NCBI RefSeq assembly: GCF_018271975.1
Contig: NZ_JAGUCN010000010.1
Coordinates: 62,001 to 126,000 of the forward strand
Length of the DNA: 64,000 nucleotides
DNA from: Carboxylicivirga mesophila
GTDB taxonomy: Bacteria > Bacteroidota > Bacteroidia > Bacteroidales > Marinilabiliaceae
Direction of reading: 5' to 3'
The notes under the pieces: generated by a model
Told to the model about the DNA's origin: nothing
Databases searched by the model: none
What the model saw: only the letters and a program-made list of their open reading frames with translations
In this document: positions 38,001 to 45,784 of the stretch, piece after piece
Position numbering within the stretch: the first letter of the stretch is position 1
How the letters are laid out: each line of letters starts with the position of its first letter
Made by a program: the position numbers and the translations under genes

Positions 38001-38414
38001 TATCCATCGAGTGTGGCAATCAATACAGTGGCACAAGGCGATGTCACTATTGGAAACGATCAAATGGGGCGCAGGTTTGTTGGACAAATGGTTGATGTCA
38101 GAATATATAGTTCTGCATTAAGTGGTGGTGAAATAACCCAATTAGCAGCTACTTCAACAGCTATTAAACAATCTGTTGCCGGGCAATGGGTAAACCTATA
38201 TGCGCTTAAGGGTGGTCATATAAAGGTTGAGCTTTTGGGTAGCAAGTCAGCACAGGTAAGTGTTTATAGTTTAGCTGGTAAGATGTTGAAAAAGGAAATT
38301 ATTCAGGAAGGCGTATCCACTATTTCACTATCATCCCGACAAAAGGAGTTGGTGGTTGTACAGGTGCTTGATAGTACAAAAGGAGAGTTTGTAAAAAAGA
38401 TACTCCTGGAGTAG
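35004..38414 (+). CDS. Asp-box beta-propeller / PKD / LamG protein secreted by T9SS
   Basis: A 1136-residue exported protein beginning with an N-terminal hydrophobic segment (LWSVMLPLLAFIVVGKLL). Residues ~140-760 form a sortilin/BNR-type propeller with repeated Asp-boxes (TMDGGASW, SANGGESW, STDGGVSW, SEDGGSTW, SSNKGASW). Then come a PKD domain (~767-850, PVANFEANYV), a LamG domain (~853-1050, EEGTNARTISAWIKTST, WHHVACVFDDDG) and a T9SS sorting domain (VSVYSLAGKMLKKEI). Such propellers occur in glycosidases (GH33, GH74) and in lectins, so catalysis is possible but unproven. It may be the PUL's main surface enzyme or binder. Confidence 0.87.
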   Translation: MKSYKLWSVMLPLLAFIVVGKLLNFNRKVSTSDNSTEHSDLPVWIDMMEQPDVNMQEARDAFDAYWSNHEHYQGDRHKQFERWYAINSKRSDENGHLIPAKAVSSAYRNMMNAANAEMEGHWYCYGPVNVGPRNGTKRDGGRVKDIQFHPSDPQTLYVSCFKSGLFKTMDGGASWEPLCDNIPEQVYVSAIKPSEPNTILIGTDMGVYITNDEGDTWNTTSITTEVKALLIQPGNENVIIAGAGNGIYRSANGGESWSLVQASSKVEDLKPHPTNPDILYAATNGATSQFYRSTDGGVSWTENTSFGQGCFMKIAVTSAAPDQVFVLNARDHLGDDSFEGFYKSTNAGVSFTKQSGTTPCITGYKDDGAISRGQPNYNLFVVVDPADASKVWAGGVKSWKSEDGGSTWTQFFNGVTTDGDNLHMDQLNWAFSPHNNALYAANDGGIYYLNDANQFQMITDGLPIAEVYECTQSQTKKTNVAGGTMHCGVKLNNNGVWYTPWGGDEATCIIDPTDEQYVYHLKYEKVSRSSNGGFNYSRINPDNTDRGEYTGTGVLHKSDVNTLFAGFKQLQRSNNVRAASVNWTTISSFAGTSKIQKVEQSGANEDVFYVARGTELYRSDNINAATPSYTNLTGNLPLSGVSVNDIAALSTDESVVFILQGSKVYRSSNKGASWTDLTSNLPAVALLEMTIDQTATEGIYVGTDIGVFYKESGMSDWINFSNGLPAVRVSGMDIYYGDTRDESLITVSTDGRGFWCSPLHGVAVEAPVANFEANYVNAVVGSSIQFTDLSTQHPQSYQWQFEGGSPATSLDINPIVRYDTPGTYEVSLTVANSAGTDTKTLTDYITVASEGGDLQVHYQFDGDAQDASLYHRDGLNAGVEFITDSKHGAVADFNGSAHITVPGYRGEEGTNARTISAWIKTSTNSKAIAAWGKAATSTKWAFRLETNGVLRLEPGGGNIIGSTNVADGQWHHVACVFDDDGSPTVDDVKLFVDGIEEVTYPSSVAINTVAQGDVTIGNDQMGRRFVGQMVDVRIYSSALSGGEITQLAATSTAIKQSVAGQWVNLYALKGGHIKVELLGSKSAQVSVYSLAGKMLKKEIIQEGVSTISLSSRQKELVVVQVLDSTKGEFVKKILLE

Positions 38415-38457
38415 CAGAATTGTTTGAGTTGATATATTAGTATGTGAGAATGGATCT

Positions 38458-38490
38458 GTCTCCCTCGGGTTGCAACAGCACGAGGGAGAC
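38458..38490 (+). promoter_or_regulatory. Intercistronic stem-loop before sulfatase 2
   Basis: GTCTCCCTCG and CGAGGGAGAC form a perfect 10-bp stem around a 13-nt loop containing GTTGCAAC, 43 bases after the stop and 30 bases before the next ATG. There is no T-tract. Confidence 0.6.
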
Positions 38491-38520
38491 AATTTAGCTG
38501 AAAAAAGAAATAAATAGAAC

Positions 38521-39945
38521 ATGCAATTAAAAACGTTTGTAGTCCTTGCATCACTGTTGGTTTTAACAACATTCAATAGTTATAGTGCTATAAAGCCGAA
38601 ATCAGCAAGTAAGCCTAATATTCTCTTAATCCTTGTGGACGATTTAGGTTGGCAGGATGTGAGTTATCGTGGTTCCAACTATTTTGAAACAAAGCATATT
38701 GACCGCCTGGCTGAAACCGGTGTCATGTTCAATAACGCCTATGCACCCGCAGCCAATTGTGCGCCAAGCAGGGCCTGCATCATCTCTGGTCAAAACACAC
38801 CAAGGCACGGGATATACACTGTTGGTTCCTCGGAAAGGGGCAAGTCCATCAACAGGAAGCTCATACCAGTCGTGAATAGTACTGTATTAGCTGACAGTGT
38901 AGTAACGATAGCCGAAAAACTGAAGTCAGCGGGTTATAACACTGCTTCAATGGGCAAGTGGCATTTAGGGGAAGATCCTTGTTCGCAGGGGTTTGATCTG
39001 AATATTGGCGGTTCGCATGCCGGTCACCCTAAGTCTTACTTCAGTCCATATAAGAATGCTGCTTTGAAAGATGGCCCTGATGGTGAGTATCTGACTGACC
39101 GGCTGACAAGTGAAGCCATTGATTTTATCAAAAGCAGCGCTACAGAAAGTGAACAACCATTTTTCCTCTATTTGCCCTACTATACGGTCCATACACCTCT
39201 GCAAGCAAAGGCTGAGCTGATTAAAAAATATGAGCAAAAGTCAGGATGCATAGGGCGCAATGATGCTATTTATGGCGCCATGGTGGAATCCATGGATGAT
39301 AATGTTGGGCGACTGCTTGCTTGTCTCGATGATTGTGGTATTTCAGAAAACACCCTGGTTGTATTTTTCTCAGATAATGGAGGTATCGCTAATATCTCGT
39401 CACAATACCCTGCCAGGGCAGGGAAAGGCTCATACTACGAAGGAGGTATCAGGGAGCCACTTATTATGCGATGGCCATCCGTTTTCCCTTCTGGTAAAGT
39501 GATAGACCAGCAAGTGTCAGGCCTGGATTTTTACCCGACATTTATGGCTATTGCGGGTGTCAAACCGGATACTAAGCAGATATTGGATGGCGAATCACTG
39601 GTGAAATTGATCACAAAAGATAAAGACTTGAAACGTAAGGCGCTCTTTTTTCATTTTCCCATTTATTTGCAGGCCATTAATCCTGAAACGGATCAGGCAC
39701 GAGATCCTTATTTTCGGACAACACCTGGTTCAGTCGTTATAAAGGGAGACTGGAAGTTACACGTCTACTACGAAGACAATGAGAGGGAGTTGTACAATCT
39801 GAAAGATGATCCGGGAGAAAGTACCAACCTGGTGAATACATATCCTGAGGTGGCTGAAGCCTTGAATAAACAACTGGTTGATTGGCTTAATGAGACTGAT
39901 GCTCCTGTGCCAACCACTCTTAATCCCGAATATCAAAAAAAGTAA
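38521..39945 (+). CDS. S1-family sulfatase 2
   Basis: A 474-residue type I sulfatase with an SPI-like signal peptide (MQLKTFVVLASLLVLTTFNSYSA), metal site LILVDDLGWQDVSYRGS, formylglycine motif CAPSR (Cys80), MGKWHLGED, and FFSDNGGIANIS. The second metal-binding block and KGDWKLHVYYED near the C-terminus are normal. Unlike sulfatase 1 there is no lipobox, so it is probably periplasmic. It would remove a sulfate from imported oligosaccharide. It is followed by sulfatase 3 after 7 bases. Confidence 0.95.
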   Translation: MQLKTFVVLASLLVLTTFNSYSAIKPKSASKPNILLILVDDLGWQDVSYRGSNYFETKHIDRLAETGVMFNNAYAPAANCAPSRACIISGQNTPRHGIYTVGSSERGKSINRKLIPVVNSTVLADSVVTIAEKLKSAGYNTASMGKWHLGEDPCSQGFDLNIGGSHAGHPKSYFSPYKNAALKDGPDGEYLTDRLTSEAIDFIKSSATESEQPFFLYLPYYTVHTPLQAKAELIKKYEQKSGCIGRNDAIYGAMVESMDDNVGRLLACLDDCGISENTLVVFFSDNGGIANISSQYPARAGKGSYYEGGIREPLIMRWPSVFPSGKVIDQQVSGLDFYPTFMAIAGVKPDTKQILDGESLVKLITKDKDLKRKALFFHFPIYLQAINPETDQARDPYFRTTPGSVVIKGDWKLHVYYEDNERELYNLKDDPGESTNLVNTYPEVAEALNKQLVDWLNETDAPVPTTLNPEYQKK

Positions 39946-39952
39946 ACAGACG

Positions 39953-41380
39953 ATGAACAGAATAAAATATGTATTGCTGGCAAGTGTCATGATAAGCTTG
40001 ACAAGCCTGTCGGTGTTTGGCAATGAGCCAGTCAGACAACCTAATATCATCCATATTTTAGCGGATGATGTGGGTTACGATGATTTAAGCTGTTTTGGCT
40101 CCAAAGACATCTCAACACCCAATCTGGATGAGCTGGCGGCCAAAGGCATGAAATTCACCAGTTTTTATGCACCACATGGCACCTGTACACCTTCACGGGC
40201 TGCTTTGTTAACCGGCCGATACGCGCCAAGAATTAATGAGGGAAAGGGCTTGTTTGTGTTGTTCCCTCACTCGAAGCATGGCCTGGAGGATGAAATGGAG
40301 ACGACCATTGCAGAGTTGTTGAAGGCTCAAGGCTACACCACCGGTTTATACGGTAAGTGGCATTTGGGGCATCTGCCACAATATTTGCCTTGCGTGCACG
40401 GTTTTGATGAATTTCTGGGTATTCCTTACCCGAATGATCATGGACCGGAACGGATTGGTAATAGTGGCTGGCGGCCCAATGGTGTAAGCGATCCGGCTAT
40501 TCCGCTTATTGAGCAGGCTCAGATTATCAAGCGATGCGACAATAATGATTTGGCCGAGCTACCGGCTTTGTTTACCCGTGAAGCGTGTAAATTTATATAT
40601 CGTGCCGTGAAGGAACAGGATAAACCGTTTTACCTGCAATATGCCAATATCGAAACCCATACGCCATGGTTTGTACCCAAGGGCTTTGAAGGTCGAAGTA
40701 AAGCAGCTGCCTATGGCGATGCTGTGGAGTACCTGGATACATCGGTGGGCATCATCATGAATACTTTGAAGCGCCTGGGCATCGAAGACAATACGATCAT
40801 CGTGTTTTCGTCAGATAATGGTCCGCTGGTGCACCGCGATGAGGAACTGGAGAATTGCTATGGCAAATTTGGTTTTACCAATCCTGAGCGTAAGCATTTA
40901 CTGCGCGAAGGCAAATACCAGGAGCGATACGATGGAGGCATTCGTGTATCCTGCATCATGACATGGCCGGGAAATATTCCTGCCGGAGCGACCTGTGATG
41001 AGCCAATTGCCGCTATGGATTTGTTTACCACAATGGCACGCATAGCAGGCGCAGATGTGCCTGATGACCGCGTGATCGATGGCAAAAATATCCTGCCATT
41101 GATGAAGGGAGTAAAGAGTGCAAAATCGCCTCATAAAGCTATATACGGCTTCAGGGCAACCGGTGGTTTGATGAGTGTGCGATATAAAAACTGGAAATTA
41201 ATACTGCCTGGTAAACACTGGACAGGAGAACTAACAACACCTCATTTATATGATTTATCATCTGATATTGGGGAAACCATAAACGTGGCAGAGCAGCATC
41301 CTGATGTTGTAAAAACTATCATGCGTTTGGCCGATGATGCCAATAAAGCCATTGAAAGTAATCAGCCAATTGAGCAGTAA
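39953..41380 (+). CDS. S1-family sulfatase 3
   Basis: A 475-residue type I sulfatase with a signal peptide (YVLLASVMISLTSLSVFG), HILADDVGYDDLSCFGSKD, formylglycine motif CTPSR (Cys78), LYGKWHLGHLP and VFSSDNGPLVHRDEE. The ATG at 39953 is used; an earlier in-frame start at 39878 lies inside sulfatase 2 and lacks a signal sequence. It differs clearly from sulfatases 1 and 2 between the motifs, so the three probably cut different sulfate positions of one ligand. It ends the PUL operon. Confidence 0.95.
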   Translation: MNRIKYVLLASVMISLTSLSVFGNEPVRQPNIIHILADDVGYDDLSCFGSKDISTPNLDELAAKGMKFTSFYAPHGTCTPSRAALLTGRYAPRINEGKGLFVLFPHSKHGLEDEMETTIAELLKAQGYTTGLYGKWHLGHLPQYLPCVHGFDEFLGIPYPNDHGPERIGNSGWRPNGVSDPAIPLIEQAQIIKRCDNNDLAELPALFTREACKFIYRAVKEQDKPFYLQYANIETHTPWFVPKGFEGRSKAAAYGDAVEYLDTSVGIIMNTLKRLGIEDNTIIVFSSDNGPLVHRDEELENCYGKFGFTNPERKHLLREGKYQERYDGGIRVSCIMTWPGNIPAGATCDEPIAAMDLFTTMARIAGADVPDDRVIDGKNILPLMKGVKSAKSPHKAIYGFRATGGLMSVRYKNWKLILPGKHWTGELTTPHLYDLSSDIGETINVAEQHPDVVKTIMRLADDANKAIESNQPIEQ

Positions 41381-41411
41381 ATAAAATTGCTTTTCATAGG
41401 ATTAGTAAGCT

Positions 41412-41449
41412 CCCCTGGTATTTTGGATAGAATGTCAGGGGCGTTTTTT
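41412..41449 (+). terminator. Rho-independent terminator of the PUL operon
   Basis: CCCCTG and CAGGGG pair around an 18-nt loop and are followed closely by a run of T (41444-41449), 32 bases after the last sulfatase stop. The T-run touches the stop of the convergent histidine kinase gene. Confidence 0.75.
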
Positions 41450-43331
41450 ATACAGGCAATGAGAAATAGAACACCGAGCCTTTACCTGGTTCACTTTCCA
41501 GCCATATTCGGCCATTAAGCAGTTCAACCACTTTTTTTGAGATGGCCAAACCAAGGCCCGCACCTTCATTAATGGAGCTCGAATTGCTGGCTTGCCAGAA
41601 AGGTTTAAAAATTGACTCCTGGTCTTTTTTATCGATGCCAATACCTGTGTCAGACACAAACAGTACTATTTCTTTGGCTGTTTTTGTAAACCCTACTTCA
41701 ATGGTTCCTTTTTGAGTGTACTTAATGGCATTGGAAATAAGGTTGTTTAATATTCGTCGTACCAATAATTCATCAGAAACAATAAAGGTTTCAGGATGAG
41801 AAGAGTCGGTCCGGTTGATGAGTTGGATATTGCTTTTTAAACCATAAGAAAAGAGCTTGATGCCATCTTCAATGATATGGTTAACTGAGAATTTGCCAGG
41901 TGACGGTTTTGTAACGCCTGAATCCATTTTGGCTACTTCAATAATATTGTTGAGGATAGCCAGCAGGTGATGACCATTCTCAACAATAAGGTTAGCAAAG
42001 GGGCTGAGCTCTTTATTGTCAATGAGTTCGGCATGTAGCAATTGTGCAAAGCCCATGATGCTGTTCATTGGGGTGCGCACTTCATGGCTGATATTGGCCA
42101 TAAATGCTTTGGTCAGCTTCTCACTTTCTGATGCCTTTTCAATGGCGGTGTTCAATTCAATATTGATGCTTTTTAGCTGGCTTTTCTCTTTTTCCAAATC
42201 AGCATTGGCGGTGTTCAGGTGCTTTATCACCAGCGATAGCTGCTTCTGCATGCTGGCAAACTCTTTGGCCAGCTGACCTATTTCATCGTTGCGATTAACC
42301 AGTTTTTCTTTTACCGTAACATCCAGTTTTGAGTGTGCCAACTGGCTGGACAGCTGCGTGAGGTGTACGATTGGCCTTGAAATGTTACGGGCCAGCCACG
42401 ATGCAACTATTAGGGTCAATATCAGCATAATGATGGTGAGCCATACGGTATTATACCCAATAACATCTAATATTTCCAGCAGGTCGCTTTGGGGTATAAT
42501 CATCACCACCTTATAATCGGCAGCACCAACGGGCATGGTAGCCAGCTCATATTTTTCATTGCTGAAATGCACCTCGCGTATAATCTGTTCTCCCAGGCTG
42601 TTTAATATACTATCCACCACATAGGTTTCAAACAGACCCGACAGGCTGGTGTTAATCTCCGCGGTATTCTCTGATAGCAGTATCTTACCTTTACTGTCAA
42701 TTAACCATAGCAGGGTATTGGACGATGGTTTGTTTTGTTCAAACTGTTTGATAAGAATACTCGGATCAATACCTACACCAGCTACGCCTATCGGTTGATG
42801 GGTATCACCCATAATCACATTCACAAACAGCATGGATTGTTTTAGCACATTATTATAGTCGAAGTTGAGTGTGCTTTTGCGCGTATGGCGCAGTGTTTCA
42901 AAAAACCAGCTGTCATCGGGGTCTTCCTCAGAAACCACATCGAGCAATCGAAAGTCTTCGCACCAATACTCATTGGTGGTATTACTTACTGCAAAAACAG
43001 ACGGATAACCCAGGTTTTTATGCAGAAAGTCTAACTTCTGTAGGGCAATTTGCTTAGTTTCGGGACTATCATCCATTCCACTAAACCACTGAATGAAGGC
43101 GGGATCATCGGCAATGGTAGCTGATGTTTCAATGGCTTTTTCCAGTATAATCAGCAGGTTGCTTTGATGGGCTTTCAGGTCGGTGATTAGCTCGTTTTTA
43201 TAAACATCGTCCATGATAGAAGCACGCACCGCATAATAATGCACCCAGCCCAGTGCCATTACCGTGAGCATCACAAATAAGCCCATAGTAAGGGCCAGAT
43301 TATTCTTTATGGATTTAGGATGGTACTTCAA
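41448..43331 (-). CDS. Membrane sensor histidine kinase with Cache-type sensor
   Basis: A 627-residue kinase. A membrane helix at ~12-32 leads into a ~250-residue extracytoplasmic Cache-like sensor (VAGVGIDPSILIKQFEQ), a second helix at ~295-313, a HAMP domain (ARNISRPIVHLTQLSSQLA), a coiled coil, HisKA with H416 in ANISHEVRTPMNS, and HATPase_c with NNLISNAIKYT, VSDTGIGID and GAGLGLAISK. No receiver domain is fused and none is encoded nearby, so its partner is elsewhere. It is convergent with the PUL; a role in sensing a small ligand is all that can be inferred. Confidence 0.94.
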   Translation of the reverse strand: MKYHPKSIKNNLALTMGLFVMLTVMALGWVHYYAVRASIMDDVYKNELITDLKAHQSNLLIILEKAIETSATIADDPAFIQWFSGMDDSPETKQIALQKLDFLHKNLGYPSVFAVSNTTNEYWCEDFRLLDVVSEEDPDDSWFFETLRHTRKSTLNFDYNNVLKQSMLFVNVIMGDTHQPIGVAGVGIDPSILIKQFEQNKPSSNTLLWLIDSKGKILLSENTAEINTSLSGLFETYVVDSILNSLGEQIIREVHFSNEKYELATMPVGAADYKVVMIIPQSDLLEILDVIGYNTVWLTIIMLILTLIVASWLARNISRPIVHLTQLSSQLAHSKLDVTVKEKLVNRNDEIGQLAKEFASMQKQLSLVIKHLNTANADLEKEKSQLKSINIELNTAIEKASESEKLTKAFMANISHEVRTPMNSIMGFAQLLHAELIDNKELSPFANLIVENGHHLLAILNNIIEVAKMDSGVTKPSPGKFSVNHIIEDGIKLFSYGLKSNIQLINRTDSSHPETFIVSDELLVRRILNNLISNAIKYTQKGTIEVGFTKTAKEIVLFVSDTGIGIDKKDQESIFKPFWQASNSSSINEGAGLGLAISKKVVELLNGRIWLESEPGKGSVFYFSLPV

Positions 43332-44210
43332 AATAATGGTGATTTGGCGTAACTAATTCCTTAGCGAATATGCAGAATAATATTTGTTTACGCAACGGAA
43401 GTTAATTAAATGATGGTATGGGCCAAAGACAGGGATTGTGCTTTAAACTATAGATGGATTAAATTCCCTCTTTTGTCCACTAATTTCATGACTACAATAA
43501 CTTTAAATCCTCATAGTGAAACATTTTGCGTTAATTGATGCAGTTAGTCGATTAAAAAACTTAATGTTGCGTTAAGCGCTAAATATTTTTTTATAACCAC
43601 AGATGACACGGATTATCACAAATTGTTCCGCAAAGCGGAACTAAAAATCTGTTTAATCAGATATTGCTGTGGCTAAAATAGCATGTAATATCTAATACTA
43701 GTTTTACAGGTAATACCCCGGGGCTTATTAATAGGACAATCGCATTTAAAATATTTTCAAGTTCTTAGTAATTTGTTTCCGACTTAGGTTTCGCAGCTTG
43801 GGCCCCATTGGTTGAAGTTGATGCAAAGAAATAAAGCTGTTTGAGCGTAGTGAGTTCTTTATTTCTCATCAACAAGGCCTTGATTGGTAAGTGAGAAACC
43901 CGTCGGCGGTTTTCTTTGTTTCCTTTCTTCAACTGAAGGAAGAAAGGAAAGACTTGTCCCGTGTCAAAACGGGAGCCATAGCGGCTTGAGCTAACACAAT
44001 GGAAATATTACCGTTAAATGCAATTTGCCTGGACTTATATATAGATTTTAACCGTACACCAATGTTTTTTATTATCTTATACCGTTTAAATATTAAAATG
44101 CGCTGGTATAATGCCGATACATATTCATAGTGTTTTTAGGAGTGAAACGAACTAAAGGCGCATTTTGAATAGTTATCGGTATTAAACGACCATTCAAACA
44201 CATCAGAACT
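43332..44210 (+). other. 879-bp gene-free region with structured repeats
   Basis: No coding frame is credible. The left part is AT-rich and carries GTTCCGC-AAA-GCGGAAC (43625-43641). The centre (43817-43974) holds three strong inverted repeats, listed separately. Near the right end AAAATGCGC (44095-44103) and GCGCATTTT (44158-44166) form a 9-bp inverted repeat upstream of the HD gene. No tRNA-like or riboswitch-like pattern was recognised. Confidence 0.6.
43817..43974 (+). repeat. Cluster of three long inverted repeats, possible intergenic repeat or ncRNA
   Basis: Arm GTTGATG-CAA-AGAAATAAAG (43817-43836) pairs with CTTTATTTCTCATCAAC (43857-43873): 17 pairs with a 3-nt bulge. TTTCCTTTCTTC (43919-43930) pairs perfectly with GAAGAAAGGAAA (43939-43950). 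TCCCGT (43957-43962) pairs with ACGGGA (43969-43974). CAAGGCCTTG at 43873 is a perfect palindrome. The density of structure is unusual for intergenic DNA. Confidence 0.6.
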
Positions 44211-44792
44211 ATGACAACAATTCCAACCAGAGAACAGGCGCTTGAATTATTTCGCACCTATAATCAAACCGATAGTTTGTATCGCCATGGCTTGGCTGTT
44301 GAAGCCGTGATGCGCCATTTTGCAGGGCTATATGGCGAAGATGAAGAGAAATGGGGGATAATAGGGCTGGTGCATGATCTCGACTATGAAATGTATCCGG
44401 ATGCGCATTGCCTTAAAACAGAAGAGATATTGAAGCAAGCCAACTGGCCCGATGATTATATCCGTGCCATCTTAAGTCACGCCTGGGGTATCTGTACCGA
44501 TGTAGAGCCATTACATACCATGGAAAAGGTACTGTATGCCTGCGATGAGCTGAGCGGATTGGTAACCACAGCTGTATTGGTGCGGCCCGATAAGAGTATT
44601 CACACCTTAAGCGTTAAATCAGTTAAGAAGCGTTGGAAAGATAAGCGTTTTGCAGCTAAGGTTGACCGGGGGATTATTACCAAAGGCGCCGAACTATTAA
44701 ATATGCCAATTGAGGAGCTGATTGACGAAACAATCAAAGGCATGCAGCAGGTAGCTGCTGAATTGGGTTTGAATGGTGTGGAGCAGGAATAG
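44211..44792 (+). CDS. HD-domain hydrolase
   Basis: A 193-residue HD-superfamily protein. Visible metal-site elements are SLYRHGLAVEAVM, GLVHDLDYEMYPDAH and the later ILSHAWG and ACDELSGL, which follow the H...HD...D order. These small cytoplasmic HD proteins hydrolyse phosphate esters, often of nucleotides; the substrate is not known for this group. The gene stands alone on the plus strand after a long non-coding region, and 40 bases separate it from the next gene. It is not a multi-domain (p)ppGpp or cyclic-di-GMP enzyme. Confidence 0.85.
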   Translation: MTTIPTREQALELFRTYNQTDSLYRHGLAVEAVMRHFAGLYGEDEEKWGIIGLVHDLDYEMYPDAHCLKTEEILKQANWPDDYIRAILSHAWGICTDVEPLHTMEKVLYACDELSGLVTTAVLVRPDKSIHTLSVKSVKKRWKDKRFAAKVDRGIITKGAELLNMPIEELIDETIKGMQQVAAELGLNGVEQE

Positions 44793-44832
44793 TATATTAT
44801 ACCACGCTTGCACTGTGTAAAATGTCTTAGAC

Positions 44833-45213
44833 ATGATAAGTATAGAAAATAAGCACTTCATTAAAATAATATTCGGAATAATTGTAGGAGCAATTGTGAT
44901 GGCATTTTATGTTATTTTTAAATATAATCAAGACTGGCAGAGCTATGATGAACTTAGCTATCAGCAAAGATTTGAAGGGGAAGTAACTAAAGTGTTTATA
45001 GGGGATGATACTTATATACAATTAAGTAGTGGCTCGAAGTTGAAGTTACCAACATTAATTAATGACGACTATTATCCTGAAAGCATAGGTAGCTTTTTAA
45101 AAAATGGCGATTCTATTTCTAAAAAAGCATATTCTGATTCAATATTTATTCTTCGAGACAGTAAGGTATACTTCTTTGCTATTGATAATAATGACGAATT
45201 TACTGGACTCTAG
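44833..45213 (+). CDS. Small membrane-anchored protein, paralogue A
   Basis: A 126-residue protein of unknown function. One hydrophobic helix (about 10-30, IKIIFGIIVGAIVMAFYVIF) is followed by a probably extracytoplasmic domain ending in FLKNGDSISKKAYSDSIFIL. That last stretch matches the next gene (FLECGDSIFRKAYSDTLYLY), so the two are tandem paralogues. The domain is predicted beta-rich by its alternating pattern. No known motif was found. Confidence 0.65.
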   Translation: MISIENKHFIKIIFGIIVGAIVMAFYVIFKYNQDWQSYDELSYQQRFEGEVTKVFIGDDTYIQLSSGSKLKLPTLINDDYYPESIGSFLKNGDSISKKAYSDSIFILRDSKVYFFAIDNNDEFTGL

Positions 45214-45256
45214 CCCAGCCCCCGTGCTAATCCATCGCGTGGAATAGTGGACTAAA

Positions 45257-45667
45257 ATGAAGGAATTTAAGCAAATAATTCAACCTAATATTATGAGTTC
45301 CAAGGCCGGCCTATACTTTTTTCTATTTGTCATTTTTCTAATTGGATTAAGTTATTTAGGAGTACGAATGATGAATAATATTACTGAAGAAACATTAGAA
45401 AAGTTTCCTTTAGTTAAGAACAATGAAGCTATTAATCTAAGGGTTAAAGCAAGTGATGAATACAAAGGAACCACATTGGTTCATACTATAAAAGGTGATT
45501 CATTGAGTATCATGGCTTATGAATGGGGCCCAACTTCGTACAACCCTCTTGTCGAGTTTCTGGAATGTGGTGATTCAATATTCAGAAAGGCCTACTCTGA
45601 TACGCTTTACTTATATAAGAAGAAAGATGGAGTGGTAATGGAATTTCAAGTACAGTGCTTTGAATAA
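45257..45667 (+). CDS. Small membrane-anchored protein, paralogue B
   Basis: A 136-residue protein with one hydrophobic helix (about 18-36, GLYFFLFVIFLIGLSYLGV) and a C-terminal domain sharing GDSIxxKAYSDxxxL with the gene just upstream. The N-terminal halves differ. Tandem duplication of a small cell-envelope protein is the simplest reading. No signal for a known family. Confidence 0.65.
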   Translation: MKEFKQIIQPNIMSSKAGLYFFLFVIFLIGLSYLGVRMMNNITEETLEKFPLVKNNEAINLRVKASDEYKGTTLVHTIKGDSLSIMAYEWGPTSYNPLVEFLECGDSIFRKAYSDTLYLYKKKDGVVMEFQVQCFE

Positions 45668-45784
45668 TATAACAAAATCCTCTGTTGAGGCATATATTAT
45701 AATTTGTGCTGTTTTCGTAAAGTACTGGCATGGATTACAATTCCGTGTAAACTGTGAATAGCATTGAACAATAAAATTGAACCA

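Noticed and set aside
41448-43331. Hybrid two-component regulator controlling the PUL.
   Set aside because: It has no receiver or DNA-binding domain and faces the PUL convergently; the ECF/FecR pair is the obvious regulator.
43332-44210. A hidden small gene or tRNA in the long gap.
   Set aside because: All frames are broken or strongly atypical, and no cloverleaf or TTCGAAT-type T-arm was found.
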